Positions 34,077-43,520 of a stretch of DNA of 64,000 bases are shown in pieces. Position numbers and translations under genes: made by a program. The stretch covers positions 6,510,001-6,574,000 of the forward strand of contig NZ_AP018920.1 in the NCBI RefSeq assembly GCF_003945385.1, read 5' to 3'. This DNA is from Pseudonocardia autotrophica. Lineage in GTDB: Bacteria > Actinomycetota > Actinomycetes > Mycobacteriales > Pseudonocardiaceae. Below the pieces are notes generated by a model. The model did no database searches, was not told the origin of the DNA, and saw only the letters and a list, made by a program, of their open reading frames with translations. The stretch's first letter is position 1. Each line of letters starts with the position of its first letter.

Positions 34077-34848
34077 CGTCGAGGTAGTGGCAGGTCAGCC
34101 GGCCCTCCCGGCGGGAGACCCCGCCGCGGACCCCGAACACCTCGGCCAGCAGGCCGGCGTCGACGACCTCCTCCGGGGTGCCGTCGGCGTGCACCCGGCC
34201 CTCGCGCAGCGCGATCACCCGGTCCGCACAGCGCGCGGCCTGCGCCAGGTCGTGCAGCACCGCGACGACGGTCAGCCCGCGCTCGCGCTGCAGCTCGCGG
34301 ACCAGGTCCAGCACCTCCAGCTGGTGACGGACGTCGAGGTAGGTGGTCGGTTCGTCGAGCAGCAGCACCGGCGCGTCCTGGGCGAGTGCCAGCGCCAGCC
34401 GGACCCGCTGCCGCTCCCCTCCGGAGAGGAGCTCGACCGGGACGTCGGCCCAGGCCAGCGTGCCGGTGGCGCGCAGCGCCTCGGTGGTGACGGCGTCGGC
34501 GCCACCACCGAGCATCCCGAGCGGGCCGCGCACGGCGTAGCGGCCCTGCGCGACGAGCGCCCGCACCGTCACCCCGCCCAGCGGCGGCATCGACTGCGGC
34601 AGCACCGCGATCCGGCGTGCGGTCTCGCGGCGGGACAGCGTGGCCAGGTCCCGGCCACCGGCCGACACCGTGCCGCCGTCGGGCCGGTGCAGTCCGGCGA
34701 GCACCCGCAGCAGGGTGGTCTTGCCGCAGCCGTTGCGACCGACCAACGACGTCCACTGTCCGCTCCGCACCCCGAGATCGACGCCGTCGAGCACGGTGCG
34801 CCCGTCGAACGCGACCCGCACGCCGCTCGCCAGCAACGGTTCGTTCAC
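34039..34848 (-). CDS. Iron-siderophore/cobalamin-type ABC ATPase (FecE/BtuD-like)
   Basis: A 269-residue ATPase: Walker A GRNGCGKTTLL near 39, signature LSGGERQRVRLALALAQ, Walker B VLLLDEPTTYLD, switch VLHDLAQAAR. The TTYLD after Walker B is typical of FepC/FecE proteins. The GTG start overlaps the permease stop (GTGA) and has GGAGGGGA upstream. It ends the minus-strand transport operon and overlaps the MFS gene tail. Confidence 0.92.
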   Translation of the reverse strand: MNEPLLASGVRVAFDGRTVLDGVDLGVRSGQWTSLVGRNGCGKTTLLRVLAGLHRPDGGTVSAGGRDLATLSRRETARRIAVLPQSMPPLGGVTVRALVAQGRYAVRGPLGMLGGGADAVTTEALRATGTLAWADVPVELLSGGERQRVRLALALAQDAPVLLLDEPTTYLDVRHQLEVLDLVRELQRERGLTVVAVLHDLAQAARCADRVIALREGRVHADGTPEEVVDAGLLAEVFGVRGGVSRREGRLTCHYLDVTTPGPRSAAPG

Positions 34849-35882
34849 GACTCCCCTCCCAGCACCGCGCGCGAGCTGCGGCGCACCAGCACGATCAACA
34901 CCACCGCACCGGCGACCGCGGTGACGGCCCCGGTCGGCATCCCCAGCGGACGGTCCCCGGTGGGGGCGAGCACGGTCACCGCCTGCGCGACGACGTCGGC
35001 GGCGGCGACGGTCGCTGCACCGGCCAGCGCGGCGCCGGGCACCAGCAGGCGCGGATCCGCACCGGCCGGGCCGAGCACCGCCCGCGCCAGGTGCGGGGCG
35101 AGCAGCCCGACGAAGGCCAGCGCCCCGGCGACGGCCACCGCGCCGGCCGTCGCCAGCACCGCGACCAGCACGACGACGCTGCGCCACGGCCCGACCGCGA
35201 GCCCGACACCGCGGGCGTGGTCGTCGTCGACGGCGAGCAGGGCCAGTACCGGCGCGAGCAGCACCGCCGCGACGAGCACGACCAGCGCGACCGGCCAGAC
35301 CGCGCTCCAGTGCTCCCAGCCGCGGCCGTTGAGCGACCCCACCAGCCAGCGCACCAGCGACCCGGCCAGCTGCGGCCGGGCGGTGAGCAGCAGCAGCGTC
35401 CCACCGGCGAGCACCGCCGAGACGACCACGCCGGACACCGCCAGCCGCAGCGGATCGGCGGTGCCCGGGCCGGCTGCCCGGCCGGCGAGCAGCCACAGCA
35501 CACCGCCGCCGAGCGTCCCGCCGAGCACGGCGACGGCGAGCACCCCGATCGGGCCGGCGACCGCACCGCCGGCCAGGGTCGCCGCGACCGCTCCCAGCAC
35601 CGCGCCGGAGCCGACCCCGGTGACCTCCGGCGAGGCCAGCGGATTGCGCAGCACCGACTGGAGCACCACACCGGCGACACCGAAGCAGGCGCCCGCGGCG
35701 AACCCGACCAGCACCCGGGGCATCCGGAGGCCGATGACCAGCTCGCGGGCCGGCGGATCGCCGATCCCGGCGAGTGCGGACACCGCGTCCATCGGGGACA
35801 CCGCGGTGCCGACCAGCAGGCCGGCCGTCCCGGCGACGGCGGCACCGGCGGTGAGCAGCAGCAGCCGCAGCAGGGCCGTCAC
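34845..35882 (-). CDS. FecCD-family permease (second)
   Basis: A 345-residue permease with about ten helices. GMLLQ-like GVVLQSVLRNPLASPEVTGVGSGA (about 77-100) and AFVGLLAPHLAR (about 265) are FecCD signatures. It pairs with the upstream permease to form the channel. GTGA overlaps join it to both neighbours. Confidence 0.93.
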   Translation of the reverse strand: MTALLRLLLLTAGAAVAGTAGLLVGTAVSPMDAVSALAGIGDPPARELVIGLRMPRVLVGFAAGACFGVAGVVLQSVLRNPLASPEVTGVGSGAVLGAVAATLAGGAVAGPIGVLAVAVLGGTLGGGVLWLLAGRAAGPGTADPLRLAVSGVVVSAVLAGGTLLLLTARPQLAGSLVRWLVGSLNGRGWEHWSAVWPVALVVLVAAVLLAPVLALLAVDDDHARGVGLAVGPWRSVVVLVAVLATAGAVAVAGALAFVGLLAPHLARAVLGPAGADPRLLVPGAALAGAATVAAADVVAQAVTVLAPTGDRPLGMPTGAVTAVAGAVVLIVLVRRSSRAVLGGES

Positions 35883-36874
35883 GACGGCCCCACCGGTACC
35901 GGCCGGGCGGGCCGGGGACGCCGGCGTCCGGCCAGGAGCAGCACGCCCAGCACGACGGCGACCACCGCGGTCAGCCCACCCACCGGCAGCTCCACCGGGT
36001 ACAGCACGGTCCGGGCCGGCAGGTCCGCGGCCACGACGAGCACCGCCCCGGTTCCCGCGCAGGCGACCAGCCGGGTGAGCGGTGCGGCCGCCGGACGGAA
36101 CCGGCGCACCAGCTGCGGCGCCAGGAAACCGACCCACGCCACCGGGCCGCACGGGCCGACGACCGCGGCGACCAGCAGGCAGGCCACCGCCAGCACCGCG
36201 ATCCGGGCGGTCGCGGTGCGCAGGCCGAGCACCGATGCGGTGCCGTCGCCGAGCCGCAGCAGCCCCAGCGCCGGCAGCGCGAGCACTGCGAGCCCGAGCC
36301 CGATCGCGAGCCCGGGCAGCACCGTAGCGACCGTCGGCCAGGTGGTGCCGGTGAGCGAACCGAGCAGGTAGCGGACGAGCACCCCCTGCTCCTGCGAGCC
36401 GGTGAGCGCGACCGCGGTGAGCAGCAGCGCCTGCAGCGCCGCGCTCACCCCGGCCCCGATCAGCAGCACGGCGGCCGGTCCGACGGCCCCGCGCACCGCG
36501 AGCAGGGTGAGCAGCGCCCCGGTCGCGGCACCGGCGATCGCGGGCAGCAGCGGCGCGAACGGCACCGCGGCACCGGTCACGATCGTGATCGCGACCGCGG
36601 CCGCCGCGCCGGAGGAGACCCCGAGCAGCTCGGGGACGGCGAGCGGGTTGCGCAGCGCGTCCTGCAGCAGCATCCCCGCGGTCCCGAGCGCGATCCCGGC
36701 GAGCGCGCCCAGGACGAGCCGGGGCGCGCGCAGCTCGGTGACCACGACGTGCTCGATCCCGGAACCGGACCCGAGCACCGCCGGCAGCTGCCACGGCGGC
36801 ACCGACGGCGTGCCCAGGCACAGCGTGGCGACCACGAGCGCGGTCCCGGCGACCACCAGGAGCGCGATCCTCAC
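35879..36874 (-). CDS. FecCD-family permease (first)
   Basis: A 331-residue permease. The family motif GMLLQDALRNPLAVPELLGVSSGA lies at about 67-90 and AWVGFLAPQLVRR near 260. The start is GTG overlapping the binding-protein stop, and the stop overlaps the next permease. Two permeases, one ATPase and one lipoprotein make a complete importer. Confidence 0.93.
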   Translation of the reverse strand: MRIALLVVAGTALVVATLCLGTPSVPPWQLPAVLGSGSGIEHVVVTELRAPRLVLGALAGIALGTAGMLLQDALRNPLAVPELLGVSSGAAAAVAITIVTGAAVPFAPLLPAIAGAATGALLTLLAVRGAVGPAAVLLIGAGVSAALQALLLTAVALTGSQEQGVLVRYLLGSLTGTTWPTVATVLPGLAIGLGLAVLALPALGLLRLGDGTASVLGLRTATARIAVLAVACLLVAAVVGPCGPVAWVGFLAPQLVRRFRPAAAPLTRLVACAGTGAVLVVAADLPARTVLYPVELPVGGLTAVVAVVLGVLLLAGRRRPRPARPVPVGPS

Positions 36875-37875
36875 CTGCCCGGCACCACGGCCAGCGACTG
36901 CTCGACGATCGCGCCCAGACTGCGGGTGCCGCGCCCGCTGCCCCACAGCCGCGGGTCCATCTCGTGCACCGCACCCTGCGCCACGGCCGGGACCTGCTGC
37001 CAAACCGGGTTGTCGGCGAGCTGGTCGGTCAGCGTGCGGTCCTCGGCGGAGAACAGCAGCGAGAAGGCCAGTACGACGTCGGGCTGCCCGGCCAGGATCT
37101 CCTCGACGTTGTAGGCCGACCCGGACTCGACGTCCGCGCTGCGCGGTGCGAACGGGTAGTCGTAGAGCTGGGCGAGCAGGTCGCCGTTGACCGATGCGGT
37201 GGTGTCGACGCCGATCGTGTCGGCGCTGCCGTACATCAGCACGACCGTCCGGTCGGCCTGCCCGGTCTCCCGGGTGGTGTCGACGGCGTCGGCGAGGGTG
37301 CCGCGGAACCGCTCCTCGGCCGCCACCGCCTCCCCGGTCCGGCCGGTCAGCGCCCCGAGCGCCCGCAGGTAACCGACCGAGTCCTGCCAGGTCGACGGCT
37401 CGACCGTCCACAGCGGCGCGAACTGCTCGACCGCGGAGCGCAGCGGATCGTGCACCCCGCCGAGCCCGATCACCAGGTCCGGATCCAGGGCGGCGATCGA
37501 CTCGACGTCCTCACTGCCGAAGCTGCCCGCGACGGTCGGGACCTGCGCGGCCGCAGCCTCGCCGAGCAGCACCGGGTTCGCGAGCAGCGCGGGCGTCGAG
37601 GTACCGGCCGGGGTGATGCCGAGCTCGACGAGCATGTCGTCGCACAGCCCGGTGAGGCAGACGATCCGCTCCGGCGGGGTGGGCAGCGACAGCTCGGTGC
37701 CGTTCGGGTCGGTGACGGTGCCGGCGGGCTCCAGCGGCGCCGCGGCGCGCTCGATCCGCGGTGCGGTCCGCTCCCCGGCGGCCGGATCGGTACCCGGCCC
37801 GGCGGCTCCGCATCCGGCGAGCACCGCGAGCAGCGCGAGCGCCGGGACGAGCGGGGGGAGCCGTCGAAGTCTCAT
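36871..37875 (-). CDS. Periplasmic-type metallophore-binding lipoprotein (FepB/BtuF family)
   Basis: A 334-residue lipoprotein: signal peptide LALLAVLAGCGAAG, then a class III binding fold (ERIVCLTGLCDDMLVELGITP; IAALDPDLVIGLGG). The ligand is likely an Fe-siderophore but cobalamin cannot be excluded. The ATG at 37875 is chosen for its signal peptide; ATG 37899 would add eight residues. An imperfect inverted repeat with TGAAA and TTTCA ends (37879-37898) immediately precedes it and may be a metal-repressor site. It heads the operon, divergent from nrdA. Confidence 0.88.
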   Translation of the reverse strand: MRLRRLPPLVPALALLAVLAGCGAAGPGTDPAAGERTAPRIERAAAPLEPAGTVTDPNGTELSLPTPPERIVCLTGLCDDMLVELGITPAGTSTPALLANPVLLGEAAAAQVPTVAGSFGSEDVESIAALDPDLVIGLGGVHDPLRSAVEQFAPLWTVEPSTWQDSVGYLRALGALTGRTGEAVAAEERFRGTLADAVDTTRETGQADRTVVLMYGSADTIGVDTTASVNGDLLAQLYDYPFAPRSADVESGSAYNVEEILAGQPDVVLAFSLLFSAEDRTLTDQLADNPVWQQVPAVAQGAVHEMDPRLWGSGRGTRSLGAIVEQSLAVVPGR

Positions 37876-38047
37876 GTCTGAAACAGTAGTCATTTTCATC
37901 TAGCTATCGGAAGAGCGACGATCATCACCTGTCCGAGTGGCCCGCACGAGCCTCTCGCGGCGACCCGCCGGGGCGGACCTGCACCGTTCACCGGCCGTGA
38001 CGATTCGTCGCAACGCACCGACCCCTTGGGGTCTCGAACAGGAACCA

Positions 38048-38063
38048 ACCCAAGATGTAGTGT
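38048..38063 (+). promoter_or_regulatory. NrdR-box-like sequence overlapping a TAGTGT -10 element
   Basis: The 16-mer ACCCAAGATGTAGTGT matches the NrdR consensus (acaCwAtATaTwGtgt) at 13 positions. TAGTGT (38058-38063) also fits the actinobacterial -10 TANNNT, putting the start of transcription near 38070, right at the riboswitch. Repression by NrdR when dATP is high would be expected. NrdR boxes usually come in pairs; I see only one good copy. Confidence 0.45.
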
Positions 38064-38070
38064 CCGCGGC

Positions 38071-38250
38071 GCTGGTGGTTCATCGATCCCGCACGGACCG
38101 ATGAGGCAAGAGGGAATCCGGTGCGACTCCGGGACTGCCCCGCAGCGGTGAGCGGGAACGACCGCCGTCAACGAGCACTGGGAGCGATCCCGGGAAGCGA
38201 CGGCCAGTAGGAGCGTGCACGACGCCCGTGAGTCCGAAGACCTGCCACCG
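38071..38250 (+). promoter_or_regulatory. Cobalamin (B12) riboswitch upstream of nrdAB
   Basis: All hallmarks of the adenosylcobalamin aptamer are visible: AGGGAATCCGGTGCGACTCC followed by GGGACTGCCCCGCAGCGGT (38110-38148), and the B12-box-type GTGAGTCCGAAGACCTGCC (38228-38246). P1 is probably GGTGG (38074-38078) with CCACC (38245-38249). It is on the same strand as nrdA and lies 130 nt upstream. In Streptomyces a B12 riboswitch shuts off class Ia nrdAB when cobalamin allows class II NrdJ to work. Confidence 0.97.
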
Positions 38251-38330
38251 GTGTGCACGCCGCCGGCGTGTGCAGCTCCGGGGCCTCGCGGGAGGGCGCC
38301 AGGGCGCGGCGGGCACTGGTCCGCCGTCGC

Positions 38331-38371
38331 CTCCTCGCGCGGGTCACGGGCCGACGGCGACTCGCGAGGAG
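38331..38371 (+). promoter_or_regulatory. Possible Shine-Dalgarno-sequestering hairpin of nrdA
   Basis: CTCCTCGCG (38331-38339) is exactly complementary to CGCGAGGAG (38363-38371), which contains the nrdA Shine-Dalgarno. If formed, the hairpin hides the ribosome site 8 nt before the GTG at 38380. It is a candidate expression platform for the riboswitch above; the competing antiterminator-like structure was not modelled. Confidence 0.5.
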
Positions 38372-38379
38372 AGAGACCC

Positions 38380-41370
38380 GTGACGACAAGCACCGCTCCC
38401 CCTGCATCCACGCACGGCGCAGCTCCTCCCGGTCTGCGGGTGATCCGGCGCGACGGCTCCGAGACGACCTTCGACGCCGGCAAGATCTCGGTGGCGATGA
38501 CCAAGGCGTTCCTCGCCGTCGAGGGCGGTTCCGCGTCGGCGTCGTCACGGCTGCACCATCTCGTCGGCGAGCTGACCGATCAGGTTGTCGCGGCACTGGC
38601 CCGGCATCCCGCGCCCGGCGTGCACGTCGAGCAGATCCAGGACCAGGTCGAGCTGGCCCTGATGCGGGGCGAGCACCACAAGGTCGCCCGCTCCTACGTG
38701 CTCTACCGGGAGCAGCACGCGCAGGCCCGGGACACCGGACCCGAGACCGCCACCACCGATCTGCCGACCGTGCACGTCACCCAGCCCGACGGCAGCCGGG
38801 TCCCGCTGGACCGCGACCGTGTCGAGACCGTGCTCGCCGAGGCGCTGGCCGGGATCGAGGACGTGAGCCGGGAGCCGGTGCTCGCCGAGCTGGACCGCAC
38901 CGTCTACGACGGCATCACCGCCGACGAACTGGCCCAGGCGCTCGTCATGGCCGCCCGCACGCTGGTCGAGCGGGAGCCGGACTACTCGCTGGTGGCGTCC
39001 CGGCTGCTGCTCGACCGGCTGCGCGCCGAGGCCGTCTCGCATCTGTCCGGCACCCGGGAGACGCCCGACCAGGCCACGATGGCGCAGCGCTACGCCACGT
39101 ACACCAAGGACTACCTGAGCCGCGCGATCGACATCGGGCTGGTCGATCCGGAGCTCGCCACGTTCGACCTGGACCGGGTCACCGCCGCGATCCGTCCCGA
39201 GCGGGACACCGAGATCGGCTTCCTCGGCCTGCAGACCCTCTACGACCGCTACTTCCTGCACGAGCGCGGTACCCGGTTCGAGCTGCCGCAGGCGTTCTTC
39301 CTGCGGGTCGCGATGGGCCTGGCGATCCGGGAGGTCGACCGCGAGGCGCGCGCGATCGAGTTCTACGAGCTGCTGTCCAGCTTCGACTTCATGGCGTCCA
39401 CCCCGACGCTGTTCAACTCGGGCACCACCAGGGCGCAGCTGTCGTCGTGCTTCCTCACCACCGTCGACGACGACCTGGACTCGATCTTCGGCGGCTACCG
39501 GAACAACGCGCTGCTCGCGAAGTACTCCGGCGGCCTGGGCAACGACTGGACCCCGGTCCGCGGCCTCGGCGCGCACATCCGGGGCACCAACGGTGTCTCG
39601 CAGGGTGTCGTGCCGTTCCTCAAGATCGCCGGGGACACCGCCGTCGCGGTCAACCAGGGCGGCAAGCGCAAGGGCGCGGCGTGCGCCTACCTGGAGACCT
39701 GGCACGTCGACATCGAGGAGTTCCTCGACCTGCGCAAGAACACCGGCGACGACCGGCGCCGCACGCACGACATGAACACCGCGAACTGGGTGCCCGACGA
39801 GTTCCTGCGCCGGGTGCAGGCCGACGGTTCCTGGACGCTGTTCTCCCCGGACGAGGTTCCCGACCTGCACGATCTCTACGGCACCGCGTTCTCCCTGCGC
39901 TACCGCGAGTACGAGCAGGCCGCCGAGCGCGGCGAGATCCGGGTGCACCGCACGGTGCGCGCGGTCGACCTGTGGCGCCGGATGCTGACCATGCTGTTCG
40001 AGACCGGGCACCCGTGGATCACCTTCAAGGACCCGTGCAACCTGCGCAGCCCGCAGCAGCACGCCGGGGTGGTGCACTCGTCGAACCTGTGCACCGAGAT
40101 CACCCTGAACACCCAGGCCGGCGCCGACGGCGAGGTCGCGGTCTGCAACCTCGGCTCGGTCAACTTGGCCGCGCACATCGGGCCGAACGGGCTCGACACG
40201 GACAAGCTGCAGCGCACGGTGACCACGGCGGTCCGCATGCTGGACAACGTCGTGGACATCAACTTCTACACGATCCCGGAGGCCCGCCGGTCCAACCTGC
40301 GGCACCGCCCGGTCGGCCTGGGGATGATGGGCTTCTCCGACGCGCTGTTCCTCCAGCGGATCGCGCCGGGCAGCGACGCCGCCGTCGAGTTCGCCGATCG
40401 CAGCGCCGAGGCGCTGAGCTACCACGCGATCGCGGCGTCGTCGGATCTGGCCGCCGAGCGTGGCCGCTACGCCTCCTTCGACGGCTCGCTGTGGAGCCGG
40501 GGGATCCTGCCGATCGACTCGCTGGAGCTGCTCGCCGCCGCCCGCGAGGAGGGCGAGCTCGACGTCGACCGCTCCACCACCCTCGACTGGGACACGCTGC
40601 GCGAGACGGTCCGCACCCAGGGCATGCGCAACTCCAACGTGCTGGCGATCGCGCCGACCGCGACGATCTCGAACATCTGCGGGGTCGCCCAGTCGATCGA
40701 GCCGATCCACCTGAACCTGTACGTGAAGTCCAACATGTCCGGCGACTTCACCGTGGTGAACCCGCACCTGGTCCGCGACCTCAAGCAGCGTGGCCTGTGG
40801 GACGAGGTGATGGTCGCCGACCTCAAGTACTTCGACGGCTCGCTGGCCGAGATCGACCGGGTGCCGGCCGACCTCAAGGAGCTGTACGCCACCGCGTTCG
40901 AGATCGAGCCGCGCTGGCTGATCGCGGCCGCGTCGCGCCGGCAGAAGTGGCTCGACCAGGCGCAGTCGCTGAACCTGTACCTGGCCGGTCCGAGCGGGCG
41001 CAAGCTCGACGAGCTGTACCGGCTGGCCTGGCGCAGCGGCTGCAAGACCACCTACTACCTGCGGACCCGGGCCGCGACGTCGGTGGAGAAGTCCACCCTC
41101 AAGGGCACCGACGGGCGACTCACCGGGGTGCCGACCGGCAGCGGCGGGAACCCGGCGGGCAACGGTTCGGCGGGCAGCGGCGCGACCGGCAGCGGCGCGA
41201 CGGGCAGCGGCTCGGCGGCGACCGTGCCCGCGGTCCCGGTGAACGGCGCGGCCCCGGCGGTCCCGGTGAACGGCACCGCCCCGGCGAACGGCACCGCCGG
41301 GATGGAGCTCGATCTCGATCCCGCCGCCGCCTGCTCGATCGACGACCCCGACTGCGAGGCCTGCCAGTGA
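38380..41370 (+). CDS. nrdA: Ribonucleoside-diphosphate reductase, alpha subunit (class I)
   Basis: A 996-residue catalytic subunit. An N-terminal ATP-cone ([20 protein letters not shown]) and probably a second cone near residue 125 suggest allosteric regulation by dATP. Active-site residues are present: C357 (SSCFLTT), N569-C571-E573 (SNLCTEI) and C589. The C-terminal redox tail ([12 protein letters not shown]) is joined by a Gly/Ser/Ala/Asn-repeat linker of ~75 residues. The GTG start follows GAGGAGAG. nrdB overlaps in GTGA. A B12 riboswitch controls the pair. Confidence 0.95.
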   Translation: MTTSTAPPASTHGAAPPGLRVIRRDGSETTFDAGKISVAMTKAFLAVEGGSASASSRLHHLVGELTDQVVAALARHPAPGVHVEQIQDQVELALMRGEHHKVARSYVLYREQHAQARDTGPETATTDLPTVHVTQPDGSRVPLDRDRVETVLAEALAGIEDVSREPVLAELDRTVYDGITADELAQALVMAARTLVEREPDYSLVASRLLLDRLRAEAVSHLSGTRETPDQATMAQRYATYTKDYLSRAIDIGLVDPELATFDLDRVTAAIRPERDTEIGFLGLQTLYDRYFLHERGTRFELPQAFFLRVAMGLAIREVDREARAIEFYELLSSFDFMASTPTLFNSGTTRAQLSSCFLTTVDDDLDSIFGGYRNNALLAKYSGGLGNDWTPVRGLGAHIRGTNGVSQGVVPFLKIAGDTAVAVNQGGKRKGAACAYLETWHVDIEEFLDLRKNTGDDRRRTHDMNTANWVPDEFLRRVQADGSWTLFSPDEVPDLHDLYGTAFSLRYREYEQAAERGEIRVHRTVRAVDLWRRMLTMLFETGHPWITFKDPCNLRSPQQHAGVVHSSNLCTEITLNTQAGADGEVAVCNLGSVNLAAHIGPNGLDTDKLQRTVTTAVRMLDNVVDINFYTIPEARRSNLRHRPVGLGMMGFSDALFLQRIAPGSDAAVEFADRSAEALSYHAIAASSDLAAERGRYASFDGSLWSRGILPIDSLELLAAAREEGELDVDRSTTLDWDTLRETVRTQGMRNSNVLAIAPTATISNICGVAQSIEPIHLNLYVKSNMSGDFTVVNPHLVRDLKQRGLWDEVMVADLKYFDGSLAEIDRVPADLKELYATAFEIEPRWLIAAASRRQKWLDQAQSLNLYLAGPSGRKLDELYRLAWRSGCKTTYYLRTRAATSVEKSTLKGTDGRLTGVPTGSGGNPAGNGSAGSGATGSGATGSGSAATVPAVPVNGAAPAVPVNGTAPANGTAGMELDLDPAAACSIDDPDCEACQ

Positions 41371-42437
41371 CCGTCCCGACGACCGATGCGACCGGCCTCG
41401 GCGAGATCGAGCGCGGCGCCGCCCCGGTGCACGCCGACGACAAGCGCATGATCAACGCCCGGACCGACGTCAACCAGCTGCTCCCGATGAAGTACCACTG
41501 GGCGTGGGAGAAGTACCTGGCCGGCTGTGCCAACCACTGGATGCCGACCGAGGTCGCCATGCAGGCCGACATCGCGCTGTGGCGCACCCCGGGCGGCCTC
41601 ACCGACGACGAGCGGCTGATGCTGACCCGCAACCTCGGCTTCTTCGCCACCGCGGAGTCGCTGGTCGCGAACAACATCGTGCTCGCCGTCTACCGGCACC
41701 TCACCAACCCGGAGTGCCGGCAGTACCTGCTGCGCCAGTCGTTCGAGGAGGCCGTGCACACGCACACCTTCCAGTACGTCTGCGAGTCGCTCGGACTGGA
41801 CGAGGGCACGCTGTTCAACGCCTACCGCGAGGTCCCCTCGATCACCGACAAGGACACCTGGGCGCTGCGCTACACCCAGGCGCTGTCCGATCCGGACTTC
41901 CGCACCGGCACCCCGGAGAACGACCGGGCGTTCCTGCGCGACCTGATCGCGTTCTACGTGGTGTTCGAGGGCATGTGGTTCTACACCGGCTTCGCCCAGA
42001 TCCTGGCGCTCGGGCGGCGCAACAAGATGGTCGGGATCGCCGAGCAGTACCAGTACATCCTGCGCGACGAGTCCATCCACCTGAACTTCGGCATCGACTG
42101 CATCAACCAGATCAAGATCGAGAACCCGCACCTGTGGACGCCGGAGTTCGCCCGGGAGATCCGCGGCATGCTGCACGAGGCGTGCGAGCTGGAGGTCGCC
42201 TACGCCCGCGACACCATGCCGCGCGGGATGCTCGGCCTGACCGCCGAGTCCTGCGAGCAGTACCTGCGGTTCATCACCGATCGCCGGGCCGAGCAGATCG
42301 GGCTCGCGCCGCTGTTCGGGCAGGCGGACAACCCGTTCCCGTGGATGAGCGAGGCGATGGACCTGCGCAAGGAGAAGAACTTCTTCGAGACGCGGGTGAC
42401 GGAGTACCGCACCGGCGGATCCCTGGAGTGGGACTGA
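41367..42437 (+). CDS. nrdB: Ribonucleoside-diphosphate reductase, beta subunit (class Ic-like)
   Basis: A 356-residue ferritin-like radical subunit. Metal ligands are E97 (TAES), E128, H131 (EEAVH), E201, E235 and H238 (RDESIHLN). The position of the radical Tyr (Y122 in E. coli) is F135, in HTHTFQYV, and the first ligand is Glu rather than Asp. Both features mark the Chlamydia-type class Ic, which uses a Mn/Fe centre and no tyrosyl radical. The assignment rests on my manual alignment. Overlaps nrdA (GTGA); a strong terminator follows. Confidence 0.93.
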   Translation: MTVPTTDATGLGEIERGAAPVHADDKRMINARTDVNQLLPMKYHWAWEKYLAGCANHWMPTEVAMQADIALWRTPGGLTDDERLMLTRNLGFFATAESLVANNIVLAVYRHLTNPECRQYLLRQSFEEAVHTHTFQYVCESLGLDEGTLFNAYREVPSITDKDTWALRYTQALSDPDFRTGTPENDRAFLRDLIAFYVVFEGMWFYTGFAQILALGRRNKMVGIAEQYQYILRDESIHLNFGIDCINQIKIENPHLWTPEFAREIRGMLHEACELEVAYARDTMPRGMLGLTAESCEQYLRFITDRRAEQIGLAPLFGQADNPFPWMSEAMDLRKEKNFFETRVTEYRTGGSLEWD

Positions 42438-42512
42438 TCCGCCCGGCCGGCCCGGCCACGGGCCCGGCGTACGACAGCGCGGTCAGATCCGTGTGAAGAC
42501 CCTGTGACGGAT

Positions 42513-42541
42513 CGGCCCGGCCGCACCACGCGGCCGGGCCG
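42513..42541. terminator. nrdAB terminator
   Basis: CGGCCCGGCCGC (42513-42524) and GCGGCCGGGCCG (42530-42541) form a perfect 12-bp stem with an ACCAC loop, followed by TTCTGTT. It lies 76 nt after nrdB and just before the amidohydrolase start. Confidence 0.8.
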
Positions 42542-42560
42542 TTCTGTTCGACTGGGTGCC

Positions 42561-43397
42561 GTGACCGCAGCGACCGCCCTGCTCCCGCACGACGCGCACC
42601 GCCACCTCGGGGTGCTCCCCGCCTACCCGTTCTACGGCGGGCCGCCGGTCAATCCGGACGTCTCGGCCAGGGCGACGATCGACGAGCTGCGCCGCGACCT
42701 CGATGCCGAGGGCACCGAGCTGGCCGTGGTGATGCCGAACTACGGGGTGCCGGATCCGGCACCGTCGTTCGCGCTGAACGGACTGTGCCTGGAGGCCGCC
42801 GCGACCGACGACCGGGTCCGGGCCGGGATCTGGGCGTCCCCGCGCCCGCAGGACGCCGCAGGCACCGCCGCCGCGCTCGCGCTCGCCGGGGAGCCGGGGG
42901 TACGCATCATCAAGATCAGCTTCCTGCTCGGCGGGAGCCCCACCGATCCGGCCTGCGCCCCGCAGCTGGACGCGATCTTCGCCGCCGCCCGCACCCACGA
43001 CCTCACCGTGCACGTGCACACCTCGCCGGGTGGTGCCTCCGACATCGACCAGGTCGGCGAGCTCGTGGAGCGCTACGCCGACGACGTCCGGCTGCACCTG
43101 GTGCATCTCGGCGGCGGGATGAGCGGGCACATCAAGCTCGTCGGGGGCCGTTTCTTCGACTGGATCGAGCGCGGCAAGCAGGTCTACACCGACACCAGCT
43201 GGGCGATCGGTTTCGCGCCGCGCTGGCTCGCCGCCGAGATCGAGAAGCGCGGGATCGGGGCCGATCGGGTGCTGTTCGCCTCGGACGAGCCCTGGGGCGA
43301 CCGCGAGGGCGAGTACGCCCGCCTGGTCGCCGCCACCGGGGACGGCGAGCTGGCCCGCGCGGTCCTGCGCGGCAACGCGGAGCGCCTCTACGCCTGA
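42561..43397 (+). CDS. Amidohydrolase-family (TIM-barrel) metal-dependent hydrolase
   Basis: A 278-residue amidohydrolase_2-type protein. The metal motif HDAHRH is near residue 11, HVHTSPGG near 153, and FASDEPWGDREGEYARL near the end carries the catalytic Asp. Similar to the aminocarboxymuconate semialdehyde decarboxylase/TIM-barrel group; the substrate is unknown. A GTG at 42561 is preferred to the GTG at 42504, which lies in the terminator. Confidence 0.8.
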   Translation: MTAATALLPHDAHRHLGVLPAYPFYGGPPVNPDVSARATIDELRRDLDAEGTELAVVMPNYGVPDPAPSFALNGLCLEAAATDDRVRAGIWASPRPQDAAGTAAALALAGEPGVRIIKISFLLGGSPTDPACAPQLDAIFAAARTHDLTVHVHTSPGGASDIDQVGELVERYADDVRLHLVHLGGGMSGHIKLVGGRFFDWIERGKQVYTDTSWAIGFAPRWLAAEIEKRGIGADRVLFASDEPWGDREGEYARLVAATGDGELARAVLRGNAERLYA

Positions 43398-43400
43398 TCC

Positions 43401-43418
43401 TTCGCAGAATTCGCAGAA
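43401..43418. repeat. Direct repeat TTCGCAGAA x2 upstream of the prp operon
   Basis: Two adjacent copies of TTCGCAGAA with 9-bp spacing lie 103 bp before the decayed dehydrogenase gene that leads into prpDBC. RamB/PrpR-type regulators bind TTTGCAAA-like sites, so this could be an operator, but the match is loose. Confidence 0.35.
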
Positions 43419-43520
43419 CCGCCCCGGAAGTACGCACGGATTCGCCTCCTTGGTTCCCTCGCCACCGGCTCCCCCGCTGGTCCAGGCTCCTGACACAGCA
43501 GGAGCGGGAGGAGTCGGGGC

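Noticed and set aside
36871..37875. B12-uptake operon controlled by the riboswitch
   Set aside because: The riboswitch lies on the opposite strand and points at nrdA. The binding protein may still bind cobalamin but nothing shows it.
37879..37898. Zur/Fur box before the binding-protein gene
   Set aside because: Only the outer TGAAA/TTTCA parts match; the central part does not, so I mention it in the gene entry but do not list it as a site.
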